A stretch of DNA of 64,000 nt from Bacteroidetes bacterium UBA1312 (GTDB lineage: Bacteria; Bacteroidota; Bacteroidia; Chitinophagales; Chitinophagaceae): positions 1 to 64,000 of the forward strand of contig DBTQ01000015.1 of assembly GCA_002307135.1 (NCBI GenBank), read 5' to 3'. Below, in pieces: positions 42,942 through 51,522 of the stretch. The notes below the pieces were generated by a model, which did no database searches, was not told the origin of the DNA, and was given only the letters and a program-made list of their open reading frames with translations. The position numbers and the translations under genes are program-made. Position 1 is the first letter of the stretch. Each line of letters opens with the position of its first letter.

Positions 42942-45900
42942 TTATCTAATTAAGGTTAGGTTTCCTTGTTTTACAATCTTTTTACCACTAGCAGTTACTG
43001 CTTCTATAGTATAAACGTAAACACCCATTGGCTGTGGCTTACCTCCAAATGTTCCATCCCATCCTTGATTAATATCTTTTGTTTCAAACATTTTACTACC
43101 CCAACGGTTGTAGATTTGGAATGATGTAAGTGTTACATTGCCCAAATGAACCGCGCTATAAGTACCATTTTCACCATGGCCGGGAACAAACGCATTAGGC
43201 ATATCAATATAAGAATCCGGAGCTACAAATACGTCAATTGAATCTTTTACAGTACAACCCAATTGTGTATGACCTGTAATATAGTAACGAGTATCTGTTG
43301 CAGGGCTAGCTTTCGGATTCGCGATGTCGGTATAATCCAAACCTAAACCAGGGAACCAGCTAAAATACAAGCAATTACTTTCAGGATTCATTTGATAAAT
43401 ATCGCCAGGGAATAAGGTAACGCTATCCGGTAAATAAATAACAGCATGTGGGAGTACAGTAACCTTAACAATTGCAGAATCAATACAACGATTACTATCA
43501 ACTGCCGTAACTACATAATTAGTAGTAGCAACAGGCCATACATAAGGAGTTAATGATGTAGGCGTATCAATATTTATCTTTGGGAACCAAGAGAATGATT
43601 GCAATAGTGAACCACCATCAACAGTCAATTTAATTTTATCTCCAGGACATATTGAAGTATCATTGCTAACCGTCAGGAATTTTCTTGGTTGAACAGTATA
43701 TATAGCAGTATCTGTACCCATACATCCTGCAGTTGTTTTAACTGTAAATGCAACTTTTTGAGATAGATAGCCTGTAAAATAAGTATAGAAAGTATCTGCT
43801 ACTGCAAATGCTCCTCCAGGAGTCCAATGCATACTGGTATCACTATAAGAATACACATCCGGCGCCGGAACAATTGTTGCAAAAACATTAATGGTATCAC
43901 CAAAGCATATTGATCGATCAGGACCAATATTCACTGTAGGTACAGGTTGTACCTCAATATTAATACGTTTGGAGCTATCCGGACAACCATTCTTGTGAGC
44001 AGTAATGGTATAAGTAGTAGTAGCTGTAGGCGTAAGGGTCATTCCTTTATACAACGTATCTCCTGAAGGAGCTACGCCAGTACTAGGTGTCCAAACCCAA
44101 TCATAACCACGATCACCTAGTCGATCATCTCTCCATAGGTTTAATGTAACTTTACCGCCTTTACAAATTGCAGTATCGCTTACTCCTTTTTGTCGTCCTA
44201 GATAACCAAAACCTGTCGAATTTTTTTGCAACGAATCTCCAGTAAGAATATAAAATCCTTTAAGAATTTGTACCGTAATCGTATCAACAACGGCACAACG
44301 AGCTAATGAAGGTGTACATTTCAATACATAAACCAATGAATCGGGGATTGGTCGTGTTACCGGATTCGGGAAACTAATTTTTGGAGTCGTAATTGTACTA
44401 TCATCTAAATAATTACCTGGATAAGGAAGCCAAGGTGCAGCCGTCCATTTCCAAGCATAAGTGAGCTCTGGTTGAGGGTTGAGCAAATTGGAATTCAACT
44501 GCAAAGTAGAATAAGTACAGAGAATCGTATCAGGTCCAGCATCAATTTTAGGATTTACCACTATTATTTTAGTAAGGTCTTGATTGGTTGTTAATGCAGG
44601 ATAATCAATACGATGACAGCTATTATCCAAACTACTGTCTGTAACTAAATAAGTAGTTGTACTAGCAGGATAACCAACACTCGTTAATCTGCATGAAGGA
44701 CAAGCGATACCAAATGTTCCAAGTGCAGGATAAGTGTACCAGCCAAATACAGACTTTACGTTATAGCCACCAATAACACTTACACTGTCCGCTTCGCCTT
44801 TACAAATTGTATCATCAGGGCTTGCATGCACTGTAATATTGACATGAATAGGTATAGTATCCAATCTGTATATCAGCGGATTACCCGCTTTACAAATTGA
44901 ACTTTTTATCACCAAGTATTTCGGACGGAATGGATTAGCTGCTGGTAATGTAGGGTCGTATTTTGCTTCGTCTGTAGTATCCGGAGTCCAGCTAAAACAA
45001 GCTGCTACACTATCAGTACCTAAACCATAATAAGACGACATTGTAGAAGAACTTGCCGTAGGAGAAAAAGTTGTATGGTTGTCTCCCAAAATATTAATTT
45101 GAGCTGTTTTATCAGTAGATTTCAGGTTAAAGCATATCGTATGAGCTACATTAGGACAAACAACCGCTTCTCCTGCAGAGATGAAAACACCAGTTGATGT
45201 AGCCGAGTTAACTGCAAAATTGGTAACTGGTGCTGAGCAAGTATTTGAAATAACAAATTGCATATCTCTCAATACAGTACCTATTACTTTAGTACCACGA
45301 GTTTTTGTTACCAACAATCCTACTTGAGCAAGCTGCGCCAAAGCGGGAGTAGGTCTAAATGTCATTAAACCAGTGCCATCAATTGTAAAACCAGTTGAGG
45401 CAAATGGAGTCCCTGGTAAAGATGTAGGAACAACTGGAGTGTAAGCACTTGGTGCAGGAGGAAACAAGCAAGTAGTTTGGTTATCTACATCACTTGATGG
45501 TGCCACCAACGAATAAGAAAGCACGTCACCATTCGGATCAACACCACCATAAGGAATTGATTGATTTATACCACTACACAAATATTGTATCGGAGGTAAT
45601 GAAAAAGTCGGAGAAGAACTATTGGGTGCATTAGCATTATCCATAGTTGCTTCAACATATAAATTATTATTAGTAGGAGAAGGAGCTGACCAATTGGTAA
45701 TACCTGTATTTCTTGCATTTATAGAAACTACAAAATGCCAAGAGGCACATCTCGAAGGTAATGTAACCGTTCCTTGATAAACCCAAGCCCTATAACCACG
45801 AATAATACCTGCAGGAGAAGAACAACTTGTAGACACATTACCGACACAAGTATTAGCTACAGTAAGTCCATTGCTGGATAGCGGTGTGGTCTTAGACAAA

Positions 45901-46139
45901 GTCACAGAACCATTATCTGTATTACAAGTATTATAATAACATAATTTAACGGATGCTGGCTCAGCTGTAGCTCCTGCACAATCCTTATAAAAGGTATATG
46001 TAAGCTTATAAGTAGAGTCGCTAACCCAAGTCCATGCAATCTCTCCTGCAGCTGCTCTGTTAGCTTTCACTTGTATAGAAGCCAACATAATACAAAGTAC
46101 AGAAACGCAAAGTAATAGGGTCGAGGAAATTTTTTTCAT
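42942..46139 (-). CDS. Giant T9SS type B (gliding-associated C-terminus) surface protein
   Basis: 1065-residue secreted protein with signal peptide MKKISSTLLLCVSVLCIMLASIQVKA, then AAAGEIAWTWVSDSTYKLTYTFYKDC, which parallels the N-terminus of the downstream 1433-residue protein. Ig/PKD-like repeats with NIGPDRSICFGDT-type openings fill the body. The tail MPNAFVPGHGENGTYSAV...IYNRWGSKMFETKDINQGWDGTFGGKPQPMGVYVYTI is a type B sorting domain. A good promoter (TTG-N20-TATATTTG) lies upstream. No enzymatic motif is seen; adhesion or matrix function is inferred. Confidence 0.9.
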   Translation of the reverse strand: MKKISSTLLLCVSVLCIMLASIQVKANRAAAGEIAWTWVSDSTYKLTYTFYKDCAGATAEPASVKLCYYNTCNTDNGSVTLSKTTPLSSNGLTVANTCVGNVSTSCSSPAGIIRGYRAWVYQGTVTLPSRCASWHFVVSINARNTGITNWSAPSPTNNNLYVEATMDNANAPNSSSPTFSLPPIQYLCSGINQSIPYGGVDPNGDVLSYSLVAPSSDVDNQTTCLFPPAPSAYTPVVPTSLPGTPFASTGFTIDGTGLMTFRPTPALAQLAQVGLLVTKTRGTKVIGTVLRDMQFVISNTCSAPVTNFAVNSATSTGVFISAGEAVVCPNVAHTICFNLKSTDKTAQINILGDNHTTFSPTASSSTMSSYYGLGTDSVAACFSWTPDTTDEAKYDPTLPAANPFRPKYLVIKSSICKAGNPLIYRLDTIPIHVNITVHASPDDTICKGEADSVSVIGGYNVKSVFGWYTYPALGTFGIACPSCRLTSVGYPASTTTYLVTDSSLDNSCHRIDYPALTTNQDLTKIIVVNPKIDAGPDTILCTYSTLQLNSNLLNPQPELTYAWKWTAAPWLPYPGNYLDDSTITTPKISFPNPVTRPIPDSLVYVLKCTPSLARCAVVDTITVQILKGFYILTGDSLQKNSTGFGYLGRQKGVSDTAICKGGKVTLNLWRDDRLGDRGYDWVWTPSTGVAPSGDTLYKGMTLTPTATTTYTITAHKNGCPDSSKRINIEVQPVPTVNIGPDRSICFGDTINVFATIVPAPDVYSYSDTSMHWTPGGAFAVADTFYTYFTGYLSQKVAFTVKTTAGCMGTDTAIYTVQPRKFLTVSNDTSICPGDKIKLTVDGGSLLQSFSWFPKINIDTPTSLTPYVWPVATTNYVVTAVDSNRCIDSAIVKVTVLPHAVIYLPDSVTLFPGDIYQMNPESNCLYFSWFPGLGLDYTDIANPKASPATDTRYYITGHTQLGCTVKDSIDVFVAPDSYIDMPNAFVPGHGENGTYSAVHLGNVTLTSFQIYNRWGSKMFETKDINQGWDGTFGGKPQPMGVYVYTIEAVTASGKKIVKQGNLTLIR

Positions 46140-46164
46140 TGTTCAAATATTTATCAAATGCTAA

Positions 46165-46196
46165 CAAATATATTCTGTTTGGAGAGAAAATGCAAA
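46165..46196 (-). promoter_or_regulatory. Promoter of the T9SS type B gene pair
   Basis: Reverse strand TATATTTG (-7) with TTTG about 20 bp upstream, close to the TTG-N19-TAnnTTTG consensus. The -7 G lies 26 bp before the ATG at 46139. Confidence 0.65.
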
Positions 46197-46272
46197 TTTC
46201 GTCAGAAAAAATTTCCACAATATTTAACATTCACTGTATAATATAGACTACTTTTTTCTGAAATTGGTTGGC

Positions 46273-47277
46273 TCATTTTAGATATTTTTTCAAAAAAATA
46301 TCTATTTGATTGAAATTCAATATATTCATACAATTAAAATGTTTCTTAGGGCAACGGTCATAGCCAATTTTGCTACAAGGACGGCATGAAATTTCATTAT
46401 TTTCAATAATTAGTGATTGAGGAGCAATTCTTGATTTCAAATTATTAAAACCATAATAAGGGAACATACCCATCTCCGGAGTTGTGTTTCCCCAGAGTGA
46501 AATAATGGGCTTTTTGAACGCAACAGCAATATGCATCAGACCTGTATCATTTGAAATAATGATTTTCGCTTTCCGAACTAAATCAGCCGATTCATTCAGG
46601 TTAAATTTACCACAAGCGTTATAAATTTTAATAGGGTCAACGCTGGCGATTTCCGCCGCAAACGCTTGGTCTTCAGGACCTCCTAGCAGTATAATGGGTA
46701 TAGGTAACTGTTGACACAAGTCCTTCCATCTTTCTATAGGCAGTTGCTTGGTTGCATAAGAGCCCCCAACTACGCAACCGATATACCCTGCCCAATGGCT
46801 CATTGGAATATCTTTTTGCGTAATCTCATCCTTTTCTGGAATAAAATAATCCAGACCCTGCCCATCGTTTCGAACATTTAAAACTTTTACGGTTTCAAAA
46901 TAACGATCAACAATACTAACATCCGGCATTAGCTTTATTTTCAAATTCACATACAACCATTTTTGCACGTTTAATTTGGGGAAACTAAACGCTTTTGTTT
47001 TTAGTGCTTGCTTTACACGCGTAGTACGTAGGTTATTATGAAGATCTATTACATAATCAAATTGCTCAATTTTCAAAGATGTGATTAATTCTTGCCAATC
47101 ATCTTGTAAATAGTGGAGTTTATCGATATACGGATTTGCAATCAACACATTGCTAAATGATTGCTTGGTCAAATAATGCACTTGTACATCTGGCATCTGT
47201 TGCTTGATACAACGAATTATTGGCGTCGTCAACACTATATCGCCAATAGAAGAAAAGCGAATGATTAAGATTTTCAT
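46273..47277 (-). CDS. Glycosyltransferase family 9 (heptosyltransferase-like)
   Basis: A 334-residue cytoplasmic enzyme of the ADP-heptose:LPS heptosyltransferase family. The N-terminus MKILIIRFSSIGDIVLTTPII is diagnostic, and the nucleotide-sugar site appears in IISNDTGLMHIAVAFKKPIISLWG. Near the C-terminus is a Cys-rich segment, CRPCSKIGYDRCPKKHFNC, common in Bacteroidota GT9 proteins and possibly metal-binding. It likely builds LPS core or another surface glycan. It lies between the surface protein genes and the DUF6048 gene with only short gaps. Confidence 0.92.
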   Translation of the reverse strand: MKILIIRFSSIGDIVLTTPIIRCIKQQMPDVQVHYLTKQSFSNVLIANPYIDKLHYLQDDWQELITSLKIEQFDYVIDLHNNLRTTRVKQALKTKAFSFPKLNVQKWLYVNLKIKLMPDVSIVDRYFETVKVLNVRNDGQGLDYFIPEKDEITQKDIPMSHWAGYIGCVVGGSYATKQLPIERWKDLCQQLPIPIILLGGPEDQAFAAEIASVDPIKIYNACGKFNLNESADLVRKAKIIISNDTGLMHIAVAFKKPIISLWGNTTPEMGMFPYYGFNNLKSRIAPQSLIIENNEISCRPCSKIGYDRCPKKHFNCMNILNFNQIDIFLKKYLK

Positions 47278-47316
47278 AGCTGGTTTTCTGGTGATGTAGT
47301 TAAATAAATTAAGTGA

Positions 47317-48012
47317 TTATTCCTTTTTCTTTGCCCAACGAAAAGCATAACCTACATAGAAGTTAAAGTCAAAAGCAGAACCTTTATCTCCATTCCCAAA
47401 ACCCGCAATATAAGCGGGTTTCAAGTCTCCAAAAGAATTTGGATTCAGCATAAATTTAGCTCTGACATTCCAGCCGGCAAACGTATTTTTAAATAATTCG
47501 ACACGCATTCCGCCGGTCAATTCAAACCAATGTGCAGTAAAGTTTTTGGCAGGTGTTGTTCCACTTGTTGTTTCTCCTAAGCCATCATTAGTTGTATAAT
47601 ATGCCTCAGAACGATTGACCATTGCAACACCATACCTGAACCCTATTAATGCCATACCCCAATCATTCGCTTTTGTACGAGGGAATATTGCTTTATCCAT
47701 TCCTAAGCGCAGGAACGGGTTGTTAGACGTATATTTTAAATTGTCGTAGTTGATATCCGAATTTCCTAAACCGGCCTCTACGATTGCATAGATATCATTT
47801 TGCAGATAGTAGTCAATCAAGAATTCGTAACTAGTTTTGTTTTTATATGCAGCATTATAAATGGGTCTGCTGATGTCTATATTGATCCTTAATTGATGCC
47901 CGCTGTTCATCACTATTTTTGGGGGCACAATGGTACTAGAATCGTTGCTTGATTGAGCCGCAACGATTATGGGTAACAAGAAAAGTATCGTACTAAAAAA
48001 ATATTTTGACAT
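47317..48012 (-). CDS. DUF6048 family outer-membrane-type protein
   Basis: A 231-residue exported protein. Signal peptide MSKYFFSTILFLLPIIVAAQ; the remainder has barrel-like strands and ends AFDFNFYVGYAFRWAKKKE. The pattern (RINIDISRPIYNAAYKNKTSYEFLIDYYLQNDIYAIVEAG, in pieces) is the DUF6048 profile, known only from Bacteroidota and of unknown function. It overlaps the upstream DUF6452 gene by 20 bp, so the two are coupled and probably work together. Confidence 0.82.
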   Translation of the reverse strand: MSKYFFSTILFLLPIIVAAQSSNDSSTIVPPKIVMNSGHQLRINIDISRPIYNAAYKNKTSYEFLIDYYLQNDIYAIVEAGLGNSDINYDNLKYTSNNPFLRLGMDKAIFPRTKANDWGMALIGFRYGVAMVNRSEAYYTTNDGLGETTSGTTPAKNFTAHWFELTGGMRVELFKNTFAGWNVRAKFMLNPNSFGDLKPAYIAGFGNGDKGSAFDFNFYVGYAFRWAKKKE

Positions 48013-48502
48013 GCTCTATTCCTGCTTTTGTTGTTATTGCACTATTATTGATTGATACAGAATCAATATTGTGGCGGGTATTCAATACTTGTATCAAATC
48101 GTATAAGTAATTATATCCGCAAGCATTAGAAACAAAATTGAGTTTACGATTATAAATAAAGGTAAGTGTATCAATAGGTGTGATAGCCGAATCGGATTGA
48201 ATCACCCAACGTGTGCTATCATGTAATGGCGATAATACAATTGAAAATTGAGCCTGACCTTTTACACCCATATCCCAAAACAGAGCAGAGTCAATATCTA
48301 ACGAAACAACATTTGCGTTTGGAAGCAAGGTATCAATATAAGTATTATTAGAGTCAACATGCTGATAACAATGCATATTCAATTGAGGTGTAATCGGTTC
48401 CAAGCACGACAATCTATCTGTATTACATGCAGCTACAATACTCCATAAACAAAGCATTGTAGCCACAATTTTACAACAATAATAAAGTTGTTTATTGACC
48501 AT
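47993..48502 (-). CDS. DUF6452 family lipoprotein
   Basis: A 169-residue protein with a lipobox in LWSIVAACNTDRLSC (Cys ~26), so it is predicted to be a lipoprotein. The C-terminal YLYDLIQVLNTRHNIDSVSIN block fits DUF6452, a Bacteroidota family of unknown function that usually precedes DUF6048. Overlaps the coiled-coil gene upstream by 11 bp and DUF6048 downstream by 20 bp. Confidence 0.82.
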   Translation of the reverse strand: MVNKQLYYCCKIVATMLCLWSIVAACNTDRLSCLEPITPQLNMHCYQHVDSNNTYIDTLLPNANVVSLDIDSALFWDMGVKGQAQFSIVLSPLHDSTRWVIQSDSAITPIDTLTFIYNRKLNFVSNACGYNYLYDLIQVLNTRHNIDSVSINNSAITTKAGIEHVKIFF

Positions 48503-48752
48503 CTATTAAACTCAATATTTTATCGACTTCTGCAATTGCACCATTAATTTTTTCCGCAAAACCACTTGTTTTGTTATTTTGTTCTTTAGCATCTGTTAGT
48601 TGAATTTCCATATCCAAGAGTTGATTGTTCAATTCCGATATTTCACTTTGATGCTTTGCCAATGTTTCTTTTAATTGACCATTTTCATCGCGCAATTTGC
48701 TGTGCTGGGCTAATAGCAAATCTATTTTTTTCAATAATAATTCTAATTCCAT
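48492..48752 (-). CDS. ZapB-like small coiled-coil protein
   Basis: An 86-residue protein that is almost entirely coiled coil (LLLKKIDLLLAQHSKLRDEN and onward heptads through LNNQLLDMEIQLTDAKEQNN). It resembles ZapB-type cell-division accessory proteins by length and structure, and in Bacteroidota such a gene often follows pheT. The usual zapA partner is not present next to it here. Its ATG overlaps the pheT stop codon by one base, so it is coupled to pheT. Confidence 0.65.
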   Translation of the reverse strand: MELELLLKKIDLLLAQHSKLRDENGQLKETLAKHQSEISELNNQLLDMEIQLTDAKEQNNKTSGFAEKINGAIAEVDKILSLIDGQ

Positions 48753-51166
48753 TAGGCTCTGATTTGTGCGTTTAATTTATTTTTGTAAGATTCTACTAAT
48801 TGATTCATGTACTGTTCGATATCTGTATCCGTAAGTGTTCTGTCTGCAAGTTGAAAGGTATAATTCATAGCATAAGATTTTTTGTCAACGCCCAATTTTT
48901 CACTTTCAAAAACATCAAACAAATCAAATTCCTTCAATGCCGCTATCTTCGACTGACCAGTGATTTTTTGTACTTCTTCGAACGTCGTTTTTTTATCGAG
49001 GACTAAAGCCAAATCGCGTTTTACAGCAGGAAACTTAGGTACTTCAGTATATTTTATTTTGTTTGCCTGCATCGCTTTCAACCAATGTGGCCAATAAATC
49101 GCCGCGTAAAAAACGTCTTGTTTAATATCGAATGTTTTCAATTTGTCTGCTGATACTTTCGAAGCCGAACACAAAGCCTCATTTTTCCATTTCCACACTA
49201 CCATTCCGTCAGGTTCAGTATTCAAAATTACTTTTTCAATACCCGAAATTTTGAGCAAATTTTCTATTACACCTTTCATGTAAAACAAATCCGCCGATTC
49301 GGCTTTATTGGCCCAATGCGCATTGCGTATATTACCAGTTATCCAAACGGCAAGACAAGCAGCTTCATTGTATTTACCTACCCCATCGCTACTATATGTA
49401 TTACCAAATTCAAACAACGCCAAGTCCTGACTTTTACGATTTACATTATAATTAATGACTTCTAGCCCACTCTCCAACATTGAAGGTCTTAATACATCCA
49501 ACTCACTTGTCAAACTATTAATCATTCTTACCAAATGCTCATTATCGGGATAATATTTGCTATTGGTAATAGAATTGGTAACCAATTCCTGAAACCCAAT
49601 ACCACAAAGTTCTACAACCAATTTTTCACGTAGAGACCGATCATTAATCATTGGCTTAGTCAAAGAGATATTTAAACGTTGTGGAATTTCAATATTGTCC
49701 AATCCATCTATACGCAATATTTCTTCAACCAAATCCGCAGCTAGCGTTATATCATTTTTATTGGATGGAACTTTTACGGAAAATCCTAAATGATCCTCTT
49801 GCTCTATTTCAAAATTCAGCGCCGTTAAAATGCCTTTTATACTAGTTGGTGAATATTGTTTTCCACTCAACTTTTGAATATATTCATAACTAGCCGTTAC
49901 AGAAATAGGCCGTAATGGTTTGGGATAAATATCTTGTATCTGCGACGCAATTTTTCCTCCGGCTATTTCAACAATTAACGCCGCTGCACGCTTCAGTGCA
50001 GGTAATACATTATTGATATCGACGCCCTTTTCAAAATGAGTAGCGGCATCTGTTCTTAACCCATGTCGCAATGATGTTTTGCGTACATAAGATGCAGTAA
50101 AATAGGCACTCTCCAGAAATATATCAGTCGTATTACTAGTAACCCCACTGTTGTTACCACCAAATACTCCTGCAATACACAACCCTTTTTCTGCATCACA
50201 TATCATCAGGTCTTCTGCAAATAACTTTCTTGTCTGTTCATCAAGTGTAATGAAGTTGGTTCCTTCAGGTAAAAAACCCACTCGAATTTTATTCCCGGCT
50301 ATTTTAGCCGCATCAAATGCATGTAATGGCTGCCCATATTCATGCAATACGAAGTTACTTATATCGACAACATTATTGATAGAGCGGAGACCAATTGTCT
50401 GAAGCGCTTTTTTCAACCAATCAGGCGAATCTCCGATTGTTACACCTTCAATACTGATACCTGAATATCGAAGACATGCAGGTGCTGCATCTTCATCTAT
50501 CGATACAGAAATAAGATCTTGCTTTACCTCAGAAAAAATATCTAAAGCAACTGGTAAAATCACCTCGAAAGTTGCACCTCTATGGTGTGATAAATATGCA
50601 CATACATCGCGCGCTACACCGATATGGCTCATTGCATCGCTACGGTTAGGTGTAAGGCCAATGTAGAGAGCAGTATCTGCAGATGCCACATTAAAATATG
50701 TTGCGGCAAGTGTTCCTACTGTTACATCCTCAGGTAATACAATTATACCGTCATGATTTTCACCAAGGCCAATTTCATCTTCTGCACATATCATACCCTC
50801 ACTTTCTTCACCTCTAATTTTTGCTTTTTTGATTTGAAAAGCAGCACCATTTATTGGATGAACTGTTGTCCCTACTGTCGCTACTACTACCTTTTGGCCG
50901 GCAGACACATTCGCAGCACCACAAACAATTTTCAATACCTGTTCCGTCCCAACATCGACAGTAGTCATTTTTAATTTATCTGCATTAGGATGTTGCTCAC
51001 AAGTTAGTACCTGACCTATTACTAGTCCTTGTAAACCTCCTTTTATTGCTTCTACGGTTTCAGTTCCTTCTACTTCTAGGCCAATAGAGGTAAGTATATT
51101 ACTTAACTCTTCAACAGATAATTTTATGGGTAAATATTGATGCAGCCAGTTATATGATATTGTCAT
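48752..51166 (-). CDS. pheT: Phenylalanyl-tRNA synthetase beta subunit
   Basis: An 804-residue subunit of the heterotetrameric PheRS. The N-terminal tRNA-binding (EMAP-type) domain shows GLVIGQVLTCEQHPNADKLK; a B3/B4 editing region follows (RYSGISIEGVTIGDSPDWLK), B5 with TNRSDAMSHIGVARD upstream, and the ferredoxin-fold anticodon domain at the C-terminus (EVPKFPAVKRDLALVLDKK). Length is typical. The alpha subunit gene pheS is not in the window. A TAnnTTTG element is 21 bp upstream. Divergent from dnaB across a 356-bp gap. Confidence 0.97.
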   Translation of the reverse strand: MTISYNWLHQYLPIKLSVEELSNILTSIGLEVEGTETVEAIKGGLQGLVIGQVLTCEQHPNADKLKMTTVDVGTEQVLKIVCGAANVSAGQKVVVATVGTTVHPINGAAFQIKKAKIRGEESEGMICAEDEIGLGENHDGIIVLPEDVTVGTLAATYFNVASADTALYIGLTPNRSDAMSHIGVARDVCAYLSHHRGATFEVILPVALDIFSEVKQDLISVSIDEDAAPACLRYSGISIEGVTIGDSPDWLKKALQTIGLRSINNVVDISNFVLHEYGQPLHAFDAAKIAGNKIRVGFLPEGTNFITLDEQTRKLFAEDLMICDAEKGLCIAGVFGGNNSGVTSNTTDIFLESAYFTASYVRKTSLRHGLRTDAATHFEKGVDINNVLPALKRAAALIVEIAGGKIASQIQDIYPKPLRPISVTASYEYIQKLSGKQYSPTSIKGILTALNFEIEQEDHLGFSVKVPSNKNDITLAADLVEEILRIDGLDNIEIPQRLNISLTKPMINDRSLREKLVVELCGIGFQELVTNSITNSKYYPDNEHLVRMINSLTSELDVLRPSMLESGLEVINYNVNRKSQDLALFEFGNTYSSDGVGKYNEAACLAVWITGNIRNAHWANKAESADLFYMKGVIENLLKISGIEKVILNTEPDGMVVWKWKNEALCSASKVSADKLKTFDIKQDVFYAAIYWPHWLKAMQANKIKYTEVPKFPAVKRDLALVLDKKTTFEEVQKITGQSKIAALKEFDLFDVFESEKLGVDKKSYAMNYTFQLADRTLTDTDIEQYMNQLVESYKNKLNAQIRA

Positions 51167-51522
51167 TTAAATCTGAAAAATTTTGCCAAAGATAACGCAT
51201 CATAATAGCAAATAGCCATGAATCCAAAACATGTATTAACAAATCACTTACCAACACTCAAATGTGGAATTGTTGTTAATTATACGTGGAAAAGAAACAT
51301 TTTTGTGCACAACTTTCATTTATAGCTTAAATTTATGTTGATAACCTGTGATCCGCTGCTGTAAAAGCATTCCAGCCTGTCTAACAATTATTGTACAGAT
51401 TTTTTTTCGTTACTATAAAATTCAGGTCTAATTTAGCCGCCCCGCACAACTTTTTAATTATTGAAAACGACACAAAAAATTGGCACCATCATAATTTAAT
51501 AAAGAATAAAGAAGCATAACAA
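51167..51522. other. Gene-free interval between pheT and dnaB
   Basis: 356 bp without a supported gene. It carries the predicted pheT -7 element at 51187-51194 and a perfect 10-bp palindrome TTGTGCACAA at 51303-51312. A few words resemble DnaA boxes with mismatches: TGTGGAATT near 51263 and TGTTGATAA near 51335. I see no clear dnaB -7 element; CATTTTTG near 51299 is one mismatch away. Confidence 0.5.
51187..51194 (-). promoter_or_regulatory. Putative -7 element of pheT
   Basis: Reverse strand TATCTTTG matches TAnnTTTG, 21 bp before the pheT ATG. No clear -33 TTG. Confidence 0.5.
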
